Shown here in pieces: positions 33,942-35,180 of a stretch of DNA of 35,180 nucleotides. A program made the translations under genes and the position numbers. How positions within the stretch are numbered: the first letter of the stretch is position 1; each line of letters opens with the position of its first letter. Under the pieces are notes generated by a model that did not search any database, was not told where the DNA came from, and saw only the letters and a program-made list of their open reading frames with translations. Location: NCBI GenBank assembly GCA_019649035.1, contig BMAT01006161.1, positions 168,402 through 203,581 of the forward strand, given 5' to 3'. Source of the stretch: Elysia marginata (Eukaryota > Mollusca > Gastropoda > Plakobranchidae).

Positions 33942-35180
33942 TTGCCTAGCATGCAGCCAAACTGTAATGCTTTGAAATATGAGTTGAATTTGCTTTTGTA
34001 TGTATTGGCCCGCTGGGGAAAATATGTAAAGAGTATCAAGAGTGAACTTTTACCGGATACTTTTGGTGATTTTTTCACAGAAAAGATTGAAAAACTTAGA
34101 CACACTTTTGTTTATGATTTTAATCATGACGAAGATTTTGATGATTCTCAATCTGTACCCAGCACTTTGTCCACTTTTAGTCCTGTAACAAATGAAGATG
34201 TAAAAACTACCATTCTTTCTGCTGTCTCTAAACACTCTGACCTTGACCCAATGCCCACATACTTGCTTAAAAATTGTTTAGAAGAACTTTTACCATGCAT
34301 AACAAATATGATTTATGCATCTTTATGTACAGGTGTTGTGCCAGAGATTTTCAGAGTTGCCCTTGTCAAACCTTGGTTAAAGAAAAATGGTTTGGATACT
34401 GAAATTCTAAAAAACTACAGGCCAATATCAAACCTTCAATTTTTGTCAAAATTTTTAGATAAAGTCATTTTGAAGCAACTGGTTTTTCACATTGAGAAAA
34501 ATAGCCTTAGTGAAACATCCCAGTCAGCGTATCAAATCATAGTACTGAAACCGCATTGTTGAGAGTAGTAAATGATCTTATTTCTATTAATTATAGACAA
34601 TGGTTCTGTTTCAAGTTTAAATCTATTGGATTTGTCTGCGGCGTTTGATACCATTGATCATGAAATACTTTTAAAGAGACTTGAAACAACTTACAGAATA
34701 TCAGGCACTGCACTTAAATGGTTTCATTCATACTTGCATGAGCTCAAACAAATTGTAGTTGTTGAAAATAAGAGATCTAAAGAATATTTACTCCCGTACG
34801 GAGTACCCCAGGGGTCTGTGCTTGGTCCAGCTCTTTTTGTTTTGTATATTGGTCCACTCTCAGATGTTGTTAGAAAAAATAACTTTTGTTACCATCAATA
34901 TGCAGATGATGTACAACTTTACAATCCTGGCATGTCTGTTAGTCAAATTCAGACCATCATAAGTGAAACTGAAGAAATTATTACTACAACAAAAAGATAG
35001 ATTAAACAGAATAAATTAATTTTAAATGAAGAAAAGACAGAAATTTTAATGATTGGCAGTAAAAGACGGCTACCTTCCCTTGAAGATCTGAAATTGAGTT
35101 TGGGTGAAAACATCATATCTCCAACACAAAATATTAAGAACCTTGGCACATTTTTAGACTCGTGTCTTAGCATGGAAAGT
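33942..35180 (+). pseudogene. CR1/L2-type LINE reverse transcriptase, damaged, running off the window end
   Basis: Forward-strand remnant. The frame from 33942 includes LPDTFGDFFTEKIEKLRHTF (linker before RT), ILKNYRPISNLQFLSKFLDK (RT fingers) and SETSQSAY. Near 34535 it shifts: STETALLRVVNDLIS reads in another frame (34541-34585), then the first frame resumes at about 34597 with NLLDLSAAFDTIDHEILLKR (motif A, catalytic Asp kept), YGVPQGSVLGPALFVLYIG (motif B) and HQYADDVQLYN (motif C). An in-frame TAG at 34998-35000 interrupts it, yet LILNEEKTEILMIGSK and NIKNLGTFLDSCLSM continue in the same frame to the last base. Two opposite frame changes and one nonsense codon show it is inactive. It belongs to the same broad clade as the 21-22.8 kb element but is clearly a different copy. 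The 5' boundary is uncertain (about 33940-34030). Confidence 0.88.

Noticed and set aside
1..35180. CRISPR array, operon or defence-system-like organisation
   Set aside because: The DNA is intron-bearing animal sequence; no regularly spaced repeats or clustered prokaryotic genes are present.

Overview
The window looks like nuclear DNA of an invertebrate animal, probably a mollusc and perhaps a gastropod. It is AT-rich and gene-poor. The one clear host gene is split by GT-AG introns. The remainder carries decayed LINEs, tRNA-derived SINE-like pieces, long CT/GA arrays and a 413-base assembly gap. Nothing prokaryotic (operons, Shine-Dalgarno sites, CRISPR) is visible. The organism call is inference, from the divergence of the host protein and the repeat content; the animal-gene call is firm.

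Layout. 1-17.4 kb: mostly non-coding sequence with microsatellites (GAA at 5.0 kb, CT at 7.7 kb, GA at 9.9 kb, CT around the gap at 10.2-10.6 kb), a reverse-strand SINE-like head near 3.6 kb, a diverged ~210-220 bp tandem duplication at 14.24-14.68 kb, and several GC-richer patches with open frames that I cannot name. 17.47-17.55 kb: a convincing reverse-strand first coding exon that encodes a signal peptide and ends in a strong splice donor; its downstream exons were not found. 18.2-19.1 kb: forward-strand RT fragment resembling Rex1/Babar LINEs. 19.3-19.5 kb: a probable second LINE tail ending in a GAT repeat. 21.09-22.77 kb: reverse-strand, 5'-truncated CR1/L2-type LINE with an apparently intact 3' end (stem-loop plus ATT repeat) but a mutated catalytic residue. 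24.63-24.80 kb: a nearly perfect 67-bp inverted repeat.

25.88-30.19 kb: complete coding region of AAR2, a U5 snRNP assembly factor that binds Prp8. It has four coding exons and encodes 376 aa, with a probable extra intron directly before the ATG. 30.2-33.75 kb: 3' UTR and flanking DNA without recognised genes. 33.75-33.94 kb: a tRNA-derived SINE, followed at once by a forward-strand CR1/L2-type LINE (33.94 kb to the window end) with frame disruptions and an in-frame stop.

No multi-gene pathway is visible. AAR2 would act in spliceosome biogenesis; the other named coding sequences are retrotransposon remnants plus one orphan secreted-protein exon. The most unusual unexplained structures are the 24.6-kb fold-back repeat, its 25-nt inverted match at 20.4 kb, and the clusters of CTAGATCT-type motifs between 12.5 and 25 kb.
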